Source: an uncultured Eggerthellaceae bacterium (GTDB taxonomy: Bacteria > Actinomycetota > Coriobacteriia > Coriobacteriales > Eggerthellaceae). From it: a stretch of DNA of 9,506 nt. Positions 1-6,221 of the stretch are shown here, piece by piece (the stretch's first letter is position 1; every line of letters begins with the position of its first letter). The notes under the pieces were generated by a model. That model did no database searches, was not told the DNA's origin, and saw only the letters and a program-made list of their open reading frames with translations. Location: assembly GCA_947632575.1 (NCBI GenBank), contig CANRPV010000050.1:1-9506 (forward strand), read 5' to 3'. The translations under genes were made by a program, and so were the position numbers.

Positions 1-1016
1 GCGATTACGTCACCGGACAGACCCGTCCCGCTCGTGAAAATGAGAAGTACGCGGCAATCCAGCGAGTCATAAGCGTTAATGGTGTTCCCGTCGAAGAGCT
101 CACGGCTCGTCCTCGTTTCGCCGATCTTACACCGGTCTATCCCGATGAGCGTTTGCTGATGGAGCATGGGAAGAACACCATCACGGCGCGTGTCATCGAT
201 CTGGTCGCACCCATAGGCAAAGGTCAGCGCGGTCTTATCGTATCGCCGCCGAAAGCCGGTAAGACCACGATCTTAAAGGATATCGCCGCTTCGATATCCG
301 CCAACAATCCCGAGGTTCACCTCATGTGCTTGCTTGTGGACGAGCGTCCTGAAGAGGTTACGGACATGCAGCGCTCGATTCACGGCGAGGTGATCTCCTC
401 CACCTTCGATATGCCCTCCGAAAACCACATCGCGGTGGCCGAGCTCGTCATCGAGCGGGCGAAGCGTCTGGTGGAGACCGGAAAAGACGTGGTCATCCTT
501 CTCGACTCGATCACTCGTTTGGCCCGCGCCTACAACCTGGCTCAGCCGGCGTCCGGTCGTATTCTTTCCGGAGGTGTCGATTCCACGGCACTGTATCCTC
601 CCAAGCGTTTCTTGGGCGCCGCTCGCAACATCGAGGGTGGCGGTTCGCTTACTATCTTGGCTTCGGCTTTGGTGGATACGGGCTCGAAGATGGATGAGGT
701 TATCTTTGAGGAGTTTAAGGGCACCGGCAATATGGAGCTTAAGCTTGACCGTGGCCTGTCTGATCGTCGCATCTTCCCGGCAATCGATCCGGTAGCCAGC
801 GGCACCCGTAAAGAAGAGCTGCTGCTTGATAACCAAGAGGCGCCGTTGATCTGGGCAGTTCGTCGCATCCTCGCCAATATGAACAACACCGAGCGAGCCA
901 TGGACATGCTCATCAAGTCGCTCCAGCAAACCGATAATAATCAGGAATTTCTCATCCGTACGGCCAAGAAGGCCCAAAGCCAGATTGGGAAGTCCGACGA
1001 AAATTTTGAGTTTTAG
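1..1016 (+). CDS. rho: Transcription termination factor Rho (5' partial)
   Basis: Rho is the hexameric RNA-dependent ATPase/translocase that ends transcription of untranslated RNA. The gene is open from the left edge in the frame beginning at base 3, giving 337 visible residues, so the ATG at 153 is an internal Met and not the start. The first visible residues (DYVTGQTRP) are the end of the N-terminal cold-shock-like RNA-binding domain. They are followed by the linker to the RecA-type ATPase core. The Walker A loop SPPKAGKTT lies at 243-269 and the Walker B strand DVVILLDS at about 486-509, followed by ITRLARAYN. The motifs DERPEEVT, GGSLTILA and EEFKGTGNMEL are all typical of Rho. The C-terminus is of normal family length and ends at TAG 1014-1016. 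The start and any N-terminal extension, which is common in Actinomycetota, lie outside the window. The sppA ribosome binding site follows within 10 bases, so the two genes are probably co-transcribed. The identification is very secure. Confidence 0.98.
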   Translation, partial: DYVTGQTRPARENEKYAAIQRVISVNGVPVEELTARPRFADLTPVYPDERLLMEHGKNTITARVIDLVAPIGKGQRGLIVSPPKAGKTTILKDIAASISANNPEVHLMCLLVDERPEEVTDMQRSIHGEVISSTFDMPSENHIAVAELVIERAKRLVETGKDVVILLDSITRLARAYNLAQPASGRILSGGVDSTALYPPKRFLGAARNIEGGGSLTILASALVDTGSKMDEVIFEEFKGTGNMELKLDRGLSDRRIFPAIDPVASGTRKEELLLDNQEAPLIWAVRRILANMNNTERAMDMLIKSLQQTDNNQEFLIRTAKKAQSQIGKSDENFEF

Positions 1017-1023
1017 CGTTTCC

Positions 1024-1028
1024 GGGAG
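1024..1028 (+). promoter_or_regulatory. Ribosome binding site deciding the original sppA start
   Basis: GGGAG lies nine bases before ATG 1038 (MAETPQ...) and directly touches ATG 1029, so 1038 is the better-spaced start. No comparable site precedes the TTG at 1120 or the GTG at 1192 that open the catalytic frame. This supports the view that translation was meant to begin at 1038 and that the downstream frame has been displaced. Confidence 0.6.
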
Positions 1029-1037
1029 ATGATACCC

Positions 1038-1192
1038 ATGGCCGAAACCCCACAATGGTCCCAAAACCTCTGGCACGGACCGGCAGATAATCCTGGGGCA
1101 GCGCTAAACGGAGCACCTTTTGTCGCTCCGGGGGCACCTGGCTCTACCTGGGCACCTCCCGTACCGCCTCAGAGCGCCCCTGGCGTTCAGGG
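1038..1192 (+). other. N-terminal segment of sppA in a displaced frame (frameshift)
   Basis: From ATG 1038 this frame encodes a Pro/Gly/Ala-rich stretch (MAETPQWSQN, then GAPFVAPGAPGSTWAPPVPP) of the kind found as a cytoplasmic tail before the membrane segment of actinobacterial envelope proteins. It does not continue into the protease: past about 1192 it reads into unrelated sequence and stops at 1382. The catalytic frame is offset by one base. Removing one G from the GGG at 1190-1192 joins them cleanly as PGVQVPGQPPVPPAPAPKKR, giving a protein of about 368 residues. The catalytic frame itself cannot reach 1038, because it has a stop at 1105-1107. The cause could be a sequencing or assembly error, a true mutation, or phase variation. 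I favour an error or a single-base insertion. Confidence 0.7.
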
Positions 1193-2145
1193 TGCCTGGA
1201 CAGCCACCGGTTCCTCCCGCTCCTGCACCGAAAAAGCGGGGCTGGATTGTGGCGCTTGTGGCGGTGATTCTGTTTTTCCTCTTCCTGTTCGTGGCCATGT
1301 TTTCCTGTGTGGGCATGGTCAACTCATCATTTGGGTCGCTCGGTGGCGGTACCTCCTCAAGTGTGCCCTATACCTCGGGTAATACCGTGGCCATCATCAC
1401 CATCGACGGAACCATTCAATATGATGGCTCCACCTCAAGTCCCGAGGGGCTTTCAGCGAAGCTTGACATCGCAGCCGCATCGCCTGATATCAAAGCCGTG
1501 GTCTTGCGTGTGAACTCGGGTGGGGGTACGGCGACGGCTGGTGAGGAGATGGCCATTTACGTCAAGGATTTCCCGAAGCCCATCGTGGTTTCAAGTGCGT
1601 CTACTAACTGCAGTGCCGCTTATGAGATTTCCTCTCAGGCCGACTATATTTTTGCCGATGAAACCAGTGCGATTGGCGCTATCGGCACGATCATGCAGAC
1701 GACCGATATCTCTCAACTGCTAGATAAACTCGGCATTCAGATCGATAACATCTCATCGACGGAGTCCAAGGAATCCAGTTTTGGCGTACGTCCTCTCTCT
1801 GAGGAGGAGCGTGCCCACTATCAGGCGATGGTCGATCAGATCAATGGGATCTTTGTCGCCAAGGTAGCTGAGGGACGCCATATGACGGTGGAGGACGTGC
1901 AAGCGCTTGCCACTGGATTGCCCTACACCGGCATAGACGGTGTGGAAAATGGCCTGATCGATGCCATAGGTACCTTGGATGACGCAGTGGCCAAGGCCTG
2001 CGAGCTTGCCGGCATTGGCAGCGCGGATGTCATTTATCTTCGTGACGAGCGCTCCGATCTTTCCTTTATGATGGATTTGCTCGGTTCAAGCTCATCCTCT
2101 TCAACGACCGATCTTAAGGAAACAAGTCTCTATGCTCTTCAATAA
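1120..2145 (+). CDS. sppA: SppA-type signal peptide peptidase (S49 family), frameshifted N-terminus
   Basis: This is a membrane-anchored serine protease of the S49 family, which degrades leftover signal peptides and other membrane-released peptides. As read from TTG 1120 it has 341 residues. A basic Pro-rich tail ends in PKKRGW, followed by one hydrophobic segment (about residues 42-67), a Ser/Gly linker, and an external protease domain from about residue 88. The core motifs TIDGTI and LRVNSGGGT fit the family. By alignment from memory with Bacillus SppA, the nucleophile is Ser165 (codon at 1612) and the general base is Lys217 (codon at 1768), so the Ser-Lys dyad is intact. The usual SGG after the nucleophile reads SAA here. 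The C-terminus has a poly-Ser run. The TTG start is doubtful: the original start was probably ATG 1038 in another frame. GTG 1192 is a second possible start for the present frame. The gene sits between rho and metG and overlaps metG by 14 bases. Confidence 0.85.
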   Translation: MSLRGHLALPGHLPYRLRAPLAFRVPGQPPVPPAPAPKKRGWIVALVAVILFFLFLFVAMFSCVGMVNSSFGSLGGGTSSSVPYTSGNTVAIITIDGTIQYDGSTSSPEGLSAKLDIAAASPDIKAVVLRVNSGGGTATAGEEMAIYVKDFPKPIVVSSASTNCSAAYEISSQADYIFADETSAIGAIGTIMQTTDISQLLDKLGIQIDNISSTESKESSFGVRPLSEEERAHYQAMVDQINGIFVAKVAEGRHMTVEDVQALATGLPYTGIDGVENGLIDAIGTLDDAVAKACELAGIGSADVIYLRDERSDLSFMMDLLGSSSSSSTTDLKETSLYALQ

Positions 2146-4159
2146 CAATGATGAACAGCGCCAATGGCCGACTCGGGCCGTTGTGACCGCTGGTATGCCC
2201 TATGGCAATAAACCTCTTCATTTCGGCCATATCGGCGGCGTCTTCGTGCCGGCCGACGCGTTCGCTCGCTTTCTGAGGGACCGTATCGGAGCAGAAAACG
2301 TGCGCTTCGTCTGTGGCACCGACTGCTTTGGATCTCCTATCGACGAGGGATATCGCAAGCGTCTTGAGGCGGGAGACTTCAGCGGCAGCATCGCCGATTA
2401 CGTTGGAGAGAACCACCGACGCCAGCGGGATACGCTCGAGAGCTTTCAGATCAGTCTCGACATCTATGAGGGCTCGGGTATCGGTCAAGCCGGAAATATC
2501 CACCAGATGGTTTCCGACGCCTTCATCAAGCGTCTGCATGAGAAGGGCTGGCTGAAGCGGGAATCCACGTTGCAATTCTTCGATCCGGAAGCCCAGATCT
2601 TTCTCAATGGACGTCAGGTGGTCGGTCGCTGCCCCGTACAAGGCTGCAAATCCGAACACGCCTATGCCGACGAATGCGATTTGGGCCATCAGTACGAGCC
2701 GGAGGATCTTATCGCTCCGCGCTCAACGGTCAGCGACAGCGTTCCCGAAATGAAGCCGGTGGAGAATTGGTATTTTGACCTGCCCGCTTTTAAGGAGTTT
2801 TTGGAAACGTTCACGGAGAGTTTAGCTCAAGATGAGGATCAGCGTGCCATCGTCGCTCAGACTCTCAGTGAGTTTCTCCAGCCGCCCATCGTCTATATCA
2901 AAAACGAGGCCTTTGAGGGCTATGAGGCCCTTGCTCCCGAGCTGCCCGCTCATGTCATGCGGCCAGCTGAGAAGGGCAAGCAGAGTTTTGAGATCGAGTT
3001 TGAGACTATCGAGGATCGCGACAAGGCACGGCCTCTGCTCGCCCGGGCGGGACTTCGGTTCCGGACCAGCAAGACGCTGGTGCCGTTTCGCATCACGGGC
3101 AATATAACCTGGGGTGTGCGAGCGCCCGAACTTGAGGGTACAAACGGTCTGACGGTTTGGTGCTGGCCTGAGTCTCTTTGGGCGCCAATCTCTTTCACCA
3201 TCGCCGTCAACGATCGTCTCGGACTGCCGCGTCGGGCTTGGGAGGACTTCTGGTGCTCCGAGGATGCGACGGTCTTTCAGTTCATCGGTCAGGACAATCT
3301 CTATTTCTATGGCATCGCCCAACCGGCATTGTTCGAGGCCTTAGGCGAGGGCGATTTTCTCATTCCGGGTGATCGGGATCATCAACTTAGCCAAACACGA
3401 CTCATCGCCAATCATCACATTCTCTTCGGTGATCACAAGGCCTCGTCTTCAGGTTCCCTCAAACCCCCGACGGGCGAGGAGCTCCTGGAGCATTACACAG
3501 TAGATCAGCTCCGCGCCCATTTCTTGGCGCTCGGTCTCGATCAGCGCTCGGTGGGATTTAAGCCCAAGGTCTTCGATCCTTCGGAGGAGAAGCGCAACGA
3601 TCCGCGGGTGGCTGATCCGGTGTTAAAGGAAGGTGCTTTACTCACCAACGTGTTTAACCGGCTGGCGCGAAGCTGTTTTTACGAAGCACAGAAGAACTTC
3701 GATGGCTTCATGCCCTTGGGAGAGGTGGGACAGGAGGTGCTCGAGCGCTGCGAGCAGGTGCTTGCCACCTATGATCGCCTGATGCACAAGGCCGAGTTCC
3801 ACTCCATCATGGCCTTGATGGACGAATTCATTCGCGCATCCAATAAGTATTGGGCCGACGGGATCAGCCGCGCCGATCGGGAGCAGGATGCGGCGGCGAG
3901 AAGACAGGTGCTGTTGGAGTGCTTCTTCTTGCTGCGCGTTGCGACGCTGCTCATGCATCCCATCGTTCCGCGGGGCTGCGAGCAGATTTGCGATTATCTC
4001 AATTTCTCATTCGACGACTTCTTCAGCTGGAACTACGATTTCTCCTCAATGGATGAGCTTTGCACGGCCAGTGAGACCGATGAAGGTCGTCATCGGATAT
4101 GTGAGCTTCCGCCACGTTTTGATTTCTTTAAGAAGCATCCTTCTCAAATGAAGGATTAA
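2132..4159 (+). CDS. metG: Methionyl-tRNA synthetase, divergent class I form
   Basis: This enzyme charges tRNA-Met with methionine in the cytoplasm. The protein has 675 residues. The class I signature HFGH is at residues 30-33, after the AGMPYGNKPLH strand. A zinc-knuckle-like set follows (Cys167, Cys172, Cys182, His186), with His in place of the usual last Cys. The motif WCWPESLWAPISF (about 343-355) corresponds to the methionine-pocket region. The KMSKS loop is degenerate, KASSS at 436-440, so its second Lys is replaced by Ser. About 65 residues (roughly 250-315) are inserted between the knuckle region and the TGNITWG strand. The all-helical anticodon-binding domain begins around 500 (LLTNVFNRLARS). 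No C-terminal tRNA-binding (EMAP-like) domain is present. I recall similar proteins annotated as class I tRNA ligase in Clostridia and Coriobacteriia. The start ATG 2132 has AAGGA at 2116-2120 and lies inside the 3' end of sppA, which suggests translational coupling. Confidence 0.88.
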   Translation: MLFNNNDEQRQWPTRAVVTAGMPYGNKPLHFGHIGGVFVPADAFARFLRDRIGAENVRFVCGTDCFGSPIDEGYRKRLEAGDFSGSIADYVGENHRRQRDTLESFQISLDIYEGSGIGQAGNIHQMVSDAFIKRLHEKGWLKRESTLQFFDPEAQIFLNGRQVVGRCPVQGCKSEHAYADECDLGHQYEPEDLIAPRSTVSDSVPEMKPVENWYFDLPAFKEFLETFTESLAQDEDQRAIVAQTLSEFLQPPIVYIKNEAFEGYEALAPELPAHVMRPAEKGKQSFEIEFETIEDRDKARPLLARAGLRFRTSKTLVPFRITGNITWGVRAPELEGTNGLTVWCWPESLWAPISFTIAVNDRLGLPRRAWEDFWCSEDATVFQFIGQDNLYFYGIAQPALFEALGEGDFLIPGDRDHQLSQTRLIANHHILFGDHKASSSGSLKPPTGEELLEHYTVDQLRAHFLALGLDQRSVGFKPKVFDPSEEKRNDPRVADPVLKEGALLTNVFNRLARSCFYEAQKNFDGFMPLGEVGQEVLERCEQVLATYDRLMHKAEFHSIMALMDEFIRASNKYWADGISRADREQDAAARRQVLLECFFLLRVATLLMHPIVPRGCEQICDYLNFSFDDFFSWNYDFSSMDELCTASETDEGRHRICELPPRFDFFKKHPSQMKD

Positions 4160-4187
4160 TTGATGAGGTTTTATAGGGTCGGCAGCT

Positions 4188-5168
4188 ATGGATTATGTGG
4201 TGATTGAACGGATTCCCGAGGCTCCTCGGGTTCCGCTGCCTCCTCGCAAGCACAAGCCCCAAGATTCACTTGCCATCAACGTGCCTGACGTGGCGTTGAT
4301 CTTTGAGGGTGGAGGGATGCGATGCAGCTATACCGCAGGTGTCGTGTCCATGCTCGTTGAACAGGGGTTGAATTTCCCGAAGGTCTATGGTGTCTCGGCG
4401 GGTGCGAGCAACAGCGTGAACTATCTCTCCCACGACGTTGAGCGTGCTCGCGCCTCATTTGTCGATCTTGTCAAAGATCCCCGCTTTGGCGGCTGGGGCA
4501 GCTTCATTCGAGGTACGGGCTATTTCAACGCGCCGTATCTCTACGAGGAGCTGGTGGAAAGCCTTGCCGGCAGCGATGATCCCATGGCCTTCGATGCGGC
4601 CACGTTCCTTCGCAATCCAGCTGATATCCATATTGAGGCTTTCGACTGGGATACGGGGGAGAGCGTCGTCTGGACGAAGGAGGACATGGACGACTGGAGA
4701 AGCATCTGCCGTTACGTGCGCGCGTCTTCGACCATGCCCATCTTTATGGAACCGACCACCATCAACGGACATACCTACATGGACGGTGGTATGGGAGATA
4801 GCTGGGGGATTCTGCTCCACGCGGCGCAAGCTGATGGGTTCAAACGATTCTTCGTCGTGCGAAGCCAGGAGAGATCCTATCGCAAAAAACCCTTCGATCG
4901 CGCGACGGAGCGGCTGTTCCGGCTTGCCTTCCATAAGCATCCCCTCGTAGCCGAGCGATCCATAGAGCGCTGGCATCACTACAACGATCTCCTCGATGAG
5001 ATCGACGAGCTCGCGGCGGCGGGACAAGCCTATGTGTTCGCGCCGGAAACCATGAACCTCTCCAACAAAGAGGCTCATCTCTCCAAACTTCAAGAGGCCT
5101 ACGATCGGGGTTATGCCCAAGCCTATCGAGAGCTTGACTCCTTACGCCAGTGGCTCTGGGGGTCCTAA
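4188..5168 (+). CDS. Patatin-like phospholipase / esterase (YjjU type)
   Basis: This is a probable cytoplasmic or membrane-associated lipid acyl hydrolase of the patatin family, with 326 residues. The oxyanion loop EGGGMRCSYTAG lies at residues 40-51. The nucleophile elbow GVSAG at 68-72 places the catalytic Ser at 70. The partner Asp is Asp199 in the DGGMGD motif (199-204), so the Ser-Asp dyad is complete. There is no signal peptide or membrane segment. Length and motif spacing resemble the E. coli YjjU group of predicted phospholipases, whose natural substrate is not firmly known. It starts 28 bases after metG, with only a weak AGGG upstream of ATG 4188, so it is probably the last gene of the rho-sppA-metG unit. 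Its first 15 codons include an inverted repeat (4215-4230), which could be codon chance. The family call is secure; the substrate is unknown. Confidence 0.9.
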   Translation: MDYVVIERIPEAPRVPLPPRKHKPQDSLAINVPDVALIFEGGGMRCSYTAGVVSMLVEQGLNFPKVYGVSAGASNSVNYLSHDVERARASFVDLVKDPRFGGWGSFIRGTGYFNAPYLYEELVESLAGSDDPMAFDAATFLRNPADIHIEAFDWDTGESVVWTKEDMDDWRSICRYVRASSTMPIFMEPTTINGHTYMDGGMGDSWGILLHAAQADGFKRFFVVRSQERSYRKKPFDRATERLFRLAFHKHPLVAERSIERWHHYNDLLDEIDELAAAGQAYVFAPETMNLSNKEAHLSKLQEAYDRGYAQAYRELDSLRQWLWGS

Positions 5169-5177
5169 GGGCTCTTA

Positions 5178-5191
5178 CGGCTTGCAAGCCG
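5178..5191 (+). repeat. 14-base perfect palindrome over the rpsB -35 region
   Basis: CGGCTTGCAAGCCG is its own reverse complement. No run of T follows, so it is a poor intrinsic terminator for the upstream gene. Its right half contains the TTGCAA that I propose as the -35 box. It could be an operator or simply a weak hairpin at the end of the patatin transcript. Confidence 0.5.
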
Positions 5192-5209
5192 AGACTGAAG
5201 TGTTAGAAT
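5182..5209 (+). promoter_or_regulatory. Probable promoter of rpsB-tsf
   Basis: TTGCAA (5182-5187, four of six matches to the -35 consensus) and TAGAAT (5204-5209, five of six matches to the -10 consensus) are 16 bases apart. The predicted start of transcription, near 5216, gives an untranslated leader of about 120 bases. This fits a strong ribosomal-protein promoter, but it rests on sequence matches alone. Confidence 0.55.
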
Positions 5210-5215
5210 AACCAG

Positions 5216-5325
5216 GCTTCTTTTTTCGAAGCGGAAGAATACGCATGTCGAAGCGACCCGTGTCGCCAGTGGCCACCGAAAAAGGCTGCGATGGCGGGGA
5301 TGACCTTCGACAGAGGACTAACGAA
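5216..5325 (+). promoter_or_regulatory. Structured 5' leader of rpsB (candidate S2-responsive element)
   Basis: This is untranslated leader between the probable promoter and the rpsB ribosome binding site. It starts with a small hairpin (GCTTC 5216-5220 with GAAGC 5228-5232). The main fold is nested. An outer helix of eight perfect pairs joins TGTCGAAG (5246-5253) to CTTCGACA (5305-5312). Inside it, CCC 5257-5259 can pair with GGG 5297-5299, CGCCA 5264-5268 with TGGCG 5292-5296, and GGCC 5271-5274 with GGCT 5284-5287. The apical loop is ACCGAAAAA. The fold ends about 13 bases before the ribosome binding site. In E. coli S2 represses rpsB-tsf through its leader; a similar role here is inference. 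Confidence 0.5.
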
Positions 5326-5330
5326 TGGAG
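5326..5330 (+). promoter_or_regulatory. Ribosome binding site fixing the rpsB start at 5338
   Basis: TGGAG lies seven bases before ATG 5338, from which the protein begins MAKVSIASLL, the usual N-terminus of bacterial S2. The in-frame ATG at 5245 would add 31 residues unlike S2 and falls inside the folded leader, so it is rejected as the start. Confidence 0.8.
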
Positions 5331-5337
5331 TTACGCT

Positions 5338-6159
5338 ATGGCGAAAGTCAGCATTGCGTCGTTGCTCGACGCAGGCGCCCATTTTGGGCATCAAACCCGT
5401 CGCTGGAACCCGAAGATGCGTCCCTACATCTTCGGCTCGCGGGAAGACATCTACATCATCGATCTCAAGCAAACCCTGATCGGCCTTGACCGGGCTTACA
5501 CCTTCGTGTCCGATCTGGCTCGCAAGGGTGGCGCCGTTCTTTTCGTCGGCACCAAGAAACAAGCTCAGGAAGCTGTCGCCGATGCAGCCAATCGCTGCGG
5601 CATGCCTTATGTAAATGCTCGCTGGCTGGGCGGTATGCTCACCAACTTCGTGACCATCCGCGCCCGCGTGGATCGCATGGAAGAGCTTGAGGCCATGGAG
5701 GCCGATGGACGTATGGCCCTGCTTCCGAAGAAGGAGCAGATCGTTTTGCGCAAGGAGTTAGCGAAACTCCAGACCAACCTCAACGGCATTCGCAACATGA
5801 AGCGCGTGCCCGATGCCGTATTCGTCATCGACACCAATCGCGAGGCAATCGCTATCCATGAGGCTCGTCGCCTTGAGATCCCTGTCGTGGGCACCTTGGA
5901 TACCAACTGCGATCCCGATGACGTGGATTATGGCATCCCAGCCAACGACGATGCCATTCGCTCGGTTCGCCTGTTAGCCGATTTCATCGCCGACGCCGTG
6001 ATCGCCGGTTCTGGGGCTGAAGTGACCCTCGAAGAGATGAGTCCGGCAGAGGCGAAGGCCGTGGAAAAGGCCGAGCATCCCACTGAGGTCATTGAGACCG
6101 CCAATCTTCCCATTGACGAAGAGACCGCTGAGGAAATCGCAGAGGCCATCGAGGACTAA
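5338..6159 (+). CDS. rpsB: 30S ribosomal protein S2
   Basis: S2 is a late-assembling protein of the small ribosomal subunit that helps seat S1-like factors and mRNA. From ATG 5338 it has 273 residues. The N-terminal S2 signature DAGAHFGHQTRRWNPKM lies at residues 11-27. The DLKQT and GTKKQA motifs and the ARWLGGMLTNF segment follow. The coiled-coil hairpin covers about 105-155, and the second signature (VPDAVFVIDTNREAIAIHEA) about 157-176. The core ends near 225; the last 45 or so residues form an acidic Glu-rich tail, a common actinobacterial extension. The gene has its own probable promoter and a long structured leader, and is followed 62 bases later by tsf, the near-universal bacterial order. 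Confidence 0.98.
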   Translation: MAKVSIASLLDAGAHFGHQTRRWNPKMRPYIFGSREDIYIIDLKQTLIGLDRAYTFVSDLARKGGAVLFVGTKKQAQEAVADAANRCGMPYVNARWLGGMLTNFVTIRARVDRMEELEAMEADGRMALLPKKEQIVLRKELAKLQTNLNGIRNMKRVPDAVFVIDTNREAIAIHEARRLEIPVVGTLDTNCDPDDVDYGIPANDDAIRSVRLLADFIADAVIAGSGAEVTLEEMSPAEAKAVEKAEHPTEVIETANLPIDEETAEEIAEAIED

Positions 6160-6193
6160 CGACTCTTGGTCGTAAGTAATCGATAGACTCGAT
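6159..6193 (+). repeat. Two small hairpins in the rpsB-tsf spacer
   Basis: ACGAC (6159-6163) can pair with GTCGT (6169-6173), and ATCGA (6179-6183) with TCGAT (6189-6193). Each has a five-pair stem and a five-base loop. No T-run follows directly, so neither is an intrinsic terminator. They might tune mRNA processing or the ratio of S2 to EF-Ts, but stems this short can arise by chance. Confidence 0.35.
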
Positions 6194-6221
6194 GCGTATC
6201 AGGTTTTAGAAAGGACCTACT

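Noticed and set aside
273..1076. Long antisense open frame over rho
   Set aside because: It mirrors the codon pattern of rho, has no recognisable domain or start signal, and is a shadow of a certain gene.
1186..1205. Programmed ribosomal frameshifting at the GGG in sppA
   Set aside because: There is no slippery heptamer, no stop or rare codon in the waiting frame, and no clear downstream pseudoknot. A simple base insertion or read error explains it better.
4215..4230. CCCGAG-GCTC-CTCGGG inverted repeat in the first codons of the patatin gene
   Set aside because: It is a six-pair stem within coding sequence and not followed by a T-run. It could slow translation initiation, but chance from Pro/Arg codons is as likely.
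5169..5215. Intrinsic terminator after the patatin gene
   Set aside because: The palindrome at 5178-5191 has no T-run after it, and the six T at 5221-5226 lie too far away and inside another hairpin's loop. The upstream unit may end by Rho or read through.
5245..5337. In-frame upstream ATG that would lengthen rpsB by 31 residues
   Set aside because: The extra residues do not resemble S2, there is no good ribosome binding site before 5245, and the stretch forms the leader fold. ATG 5338 gives the standard MAKVSI start with TGGAG upstream.
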